A DNA stretch of 14,080 nt, from NCBI GenBank assembly GCA_944387745.1, contig CALXGD010000029.1:1-14080 (forward strand), given 5' to 3'. Every line of letters starts with the position of its first letter. Positions within the stretch are counted from its first letter, which is position 1. The DNA is from an uncultured Oscillospiraceae bacterium. Its GTDB lineage: Bacteria > Bacillota_A > Clostridia > Oscillospirales > Oscillospiraceae. The position numbers were made by a program, and so were the translations under genes. The notes beneath the pieces are model-generated. The model was not told the DNA's origin. It worked only from the letters and a program-made list of their open reading frames with translations, and searched no databases. Positions 12,183-14,080 of this stretch are shown here, piece by piece.

Positions 12183-14080
12183 TTAGTTCTCCTCGGCCAG
12201 GGCCTTTGCCGCTGCAATCGCCTTCTCCTGGGCCGCAGGAGGGCAGTCCTCATAGCGGACAAAGTGGAAGGTGAAAGAGCCGCGGCTCTGGGTCATGGCC
12301 CGCAGATCGATGGCGTAGGAGGCCATCTCTGCCATAGGCACCTCGGCCTCAATGATCTGCTCGCCGCCGGGCGCGGGCGTCATACCCATCACACGGCCCC
12401 GGCGCTTATTCAGATCGCCGATCACATCACCCATATAATTGTCAGGCACCGTGACCTTCAGCTCGCCCACCGGCTCCAGAAGTACGGGGTTGGCCTCGGG
12501 CATGGCGGCCTTGTAGGCCAGCTGGGCGGCGGTCTTAAAGGCGATTTCGGAGGAGTCCACCGGGTGGTAGCTTCCGTCGTACAGCACGGCCTTCAGGTTC
12601 ACCACCGGATAGCCCGCCAGCGGCCCATGGACACAGGCCTCCCGCAATCCCTTCTCCACCGCGGGGAAGAAGTTCTTGGGCACGGAGCCGCCGAACACCT
12701 CCTCGGCAAACTCCATCTCCTCCACGTCGGGATTGGGTTCAAAGCGGATCCACACGTCGCCGAACTGGCCGGAGCCGCCGGTCTGCTTCTTGTGGCGGCC
12801 CTGCTTGGAGACTGTCTTGCGGATCTTCTCCCGGTAGGGGACGCGGGGGGTCTTCAGCTCCGCCTCCACATTGAAGCGGCTCTTCAGCTTGGACACCAGC
12901 ACGTCCACCTGGATATCGCCAGCGGCATAAATCACCATCTGGTGGGTCTCGGCGTTGTTCTCCACCCGGAAGGAGGGGTCCTCCTCGTTCATTCGGTTGA
13001 GGCCCTGGGCCACCTTATCCTCCTGCCCGCGGGTCTTGGGGACAATGGCCACAGAGTAGTTGGGCTCAGCGAAGGGGATGGGGGACAGGGCGATAACCTT
13101 TCGGGCGTCACACAGGGTGTCCCCAGTCTTGACCTTGTCCATTTTGCCGACGGCCCCGATGTCACCGCAGGAGAGCTCCTTGACCTCCTCGGCCTTCTTG
13201 CCCTTCATCTGGTACAGACGGCCCAGCTTTTCACTGCTGCCCGTGCGGGAGTCCACCAGAGTCATATCCGAGGTGAGGCTGCCGGACAGGACTTTCACAT
13301 AGGAGTACTTGCCGTACTGATCGGCCACAGTCTTGAACACGAAGGCGCAGGGCACGCCGCCAGGGGCCACGGCAAACTCCTCCTTGGTGCCGTCGGGGGC
13401 GGTTCCCTTCCGCATATTGCCCTCGGCGGGATTGGGAAGCAGGTCCACAATGTTGTCCATGAGCATCAGGGAACCCATGGTGGTGACGGCGGAGCCACAC
13501 AGCACAGGGAACAGGGACAGCTCCCGCACGCCCTGGCGCAGGCCCTGGATCATCTCCACATAGGTGAAATCCTCACCGCCGAAGAATTTATCCATAAATT
13601 CCTCGCTGGTCTCGGCCACGGATTCCTTGAGGGCGTCGTTGAACTCAGTAATCACGTCGTCCTTGCCCTCGGGGATGTCGATCTCCACTCGTTTGCCGTT
13701 CTGCATCTCATAGGCCCGCTTGTTGAGCACATCAATGATGCCGGTGACCTTCTTGTTGTCGTCCCAGATGGGAACCACCAGGGGGGCGATCTTATTGCCG
13801 AAGCGCTCCCGCAGGGCCTCGAACGTGGCGTTATAGTCTGAATTTTCCTCGTCAGTCTTGGAGATATAGATGAACCGGGGCATATCCCGCTCTTCACAGT
13901 ATTTCCAGGCCTTCTCCAGGCCCACAGAGATACCGTCCTTGGCGGAGCAGACGATGATGGCCGCATCGGCCACCGTGAGGGCCTCCATCACGTCGCCGGC
14001 AAAGTCGAAGGCGCCGGGCGCGTCCAGGATGTTGATTTTGCAGCCCTTGTACTCCAGGGGAGCCACGGAGGTGGAGATGG
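12183..14080 (-). CDS. EF-G paralogue (FusA2-like translational GTPase), 5' end missing
   Basis: A translation-factor GTPase of the EF-G family; 632 codons are visible and roughly 60 N-terminal residues, with the P-loop and switch I, lie beyond the right edge. Seen in order: a SVAPLEYKG strand, the G3 region DAPGAFDF (14024-14001), the G4 region SKTD (13862-13851), G5-like CGSA, domain II, domain III, domain IV with GGSGQFGDVWIRFEP and YHPVDSSEIAF, and domain V. Ordinary EF-G has DTPGHVDF and NKMD; here the catalytic-position His is Ala and the G4 Asn is Ser. Together with the KKQTGGSGQFGDVW segment this places it with FusA2-type paralogues rather than the main EF-G. Function of these paralogues is poorly known; ribosome-linked GTPase is the family-based expectation. 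It ends at a strong terminator and has no ribosomal-protein neighbours in the window. Confidence 0.92.
   Translation of the reverse strand, partial: ISTSVAPLEYKGCKINILDAPGAFDFAGDVMEALTVADAAIIVCSAKDGISVGLEKAWKYCEERDMPRFIYISKTDEENSDYNATFEALRERFGNKIAPLVVPIWDDNKKVTGIIDVLNKRAYEMQNGKRVEIDIPEGKDDVITEFNDALKESVAETSEEFMDKFFGGEDFTYVEMIQGLRQGVRELSLFPVLCGSAVTTMGSLMLMDNIVDLLPNPAEGNMRKGTAPDGTKEEFAVAPGGVPCAFVFKTVADQYGKYSYVKVLSGSLTSDMTLVDSRTGSSEKLGRLYQMKGKKAEEVKELSCGDIGAVGKMDKVKTGDTLCDARKVIALSPIPFAEPNYSVAIVPKTRGQEDKVAQGLNRMNEEDPSFRVENNAETHQMVIYAAGDIQVDVLVSKLKSRFNVEAELKTPRVPYREKIRKTVSKQGRHKKQTGGSGQFGDVWIRFEPNPDVEEMEFAEEVFGGSVPKNFFPAVEKGLREACVHGPLAGYPVVNLKAVLYDGSYHPVDSSEIAFKTAAQLAYKAAMPEANPVLLEPVGELKVTVPDNYMGDVIGDLNKRRGRVMGMTPAPGGEQIIEAEVPMAEMASYAIDLRAMTQSRGSFTFHFVRYEDCPPAAQEKAIAAAKALAEEN

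Noticed and set aside
12075..13841. 588-codon open frame on the plus strand
   Set aside because: It is wholly antisense to the EF-G paralogue, whose domain motifs are clear. It is a Leu/His/Gly-rich product of GC-rich codon bias and has no ribosome site.
1..14080. CRISPR array, insertion sequence ends or toxin-antitoxin pair
   Set aside because: No spaced direct repeats of 24-40 bases, no transposase other than the integrase and no small toxin-antitoxin gene pair were seen.

Overview
The window looks like the chromosome of a GC-rich gut Clostridia member, most likely Oscillospiraceae (Flavonifractor/Pseudoflavonifractor/Lawsonibacter-like). The basis is the family mix (MetY, WalJ-RlmH, MurA, HemW, DUF1461 and DUF3783 proteins, an EF-G paralogue), Gram-positive style AGGAGG ribosome sites and consensus sigma-A promoters. 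The genus is inference; no rRNA is present.

Region by region. Positions 1-1237 are the end of an integrated mobile element: a complete tyrosine recombinase gene reading towards a tRNA-Leu(GAG) gene (1325-1411, minus), whose 3' end is the likely attachment site. The tRNA has its own perfect consensus promoter and a strong terminator. From 1481 to 7900 a housekeeping block lies on the minus strand: a DUF3783 protein, metY (sulfur assimilation into homocysteine), rlmH and walJ (overlapping, a pair also close together in the Bacillus wal locus), murA (first committed step of peptidoglycan synthesis) and hemW (radical-SAM heme chaperone). hemW and a plus-strand GNAT acetyltransferase gene are fired divergently from promoters whose -35 boxes are 31 bp apart. 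A plus-strand AEC-family transporter follows.

Positions 9737-10447 hold no conventional gene, but the minus strand has a TTGACA-N17-TATATT promoter (10358-10386) and, about 490 nt downstream, a 14-bp hairpin followed by a T-rich tract (9811-9873). The roughly 530-nt transcript has only tiny ORFs, local hairpins and a possible long-range helix. It is the best candidate here for something undescribed: a large non-coding RNA, or failing that the remains of a small gene.

Next come two overlapping membrane-protein genes on the minus strand (a YhhN/TMEM86-like protein, then a DUF1461 protein) with their own promoter. The window ends inside an EF-G paralogue whose G domain lacks the usual catalytic histidine and has SKTD in place of NKxD; its 5' end lies off the right edge.

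Seven sigma-A-type promoters were found by eye, all with exactly 17-bp spacers. Several intergenic spaces carry short repeat structures: a GC palindrome, heptamer repeats and inverted repeats.
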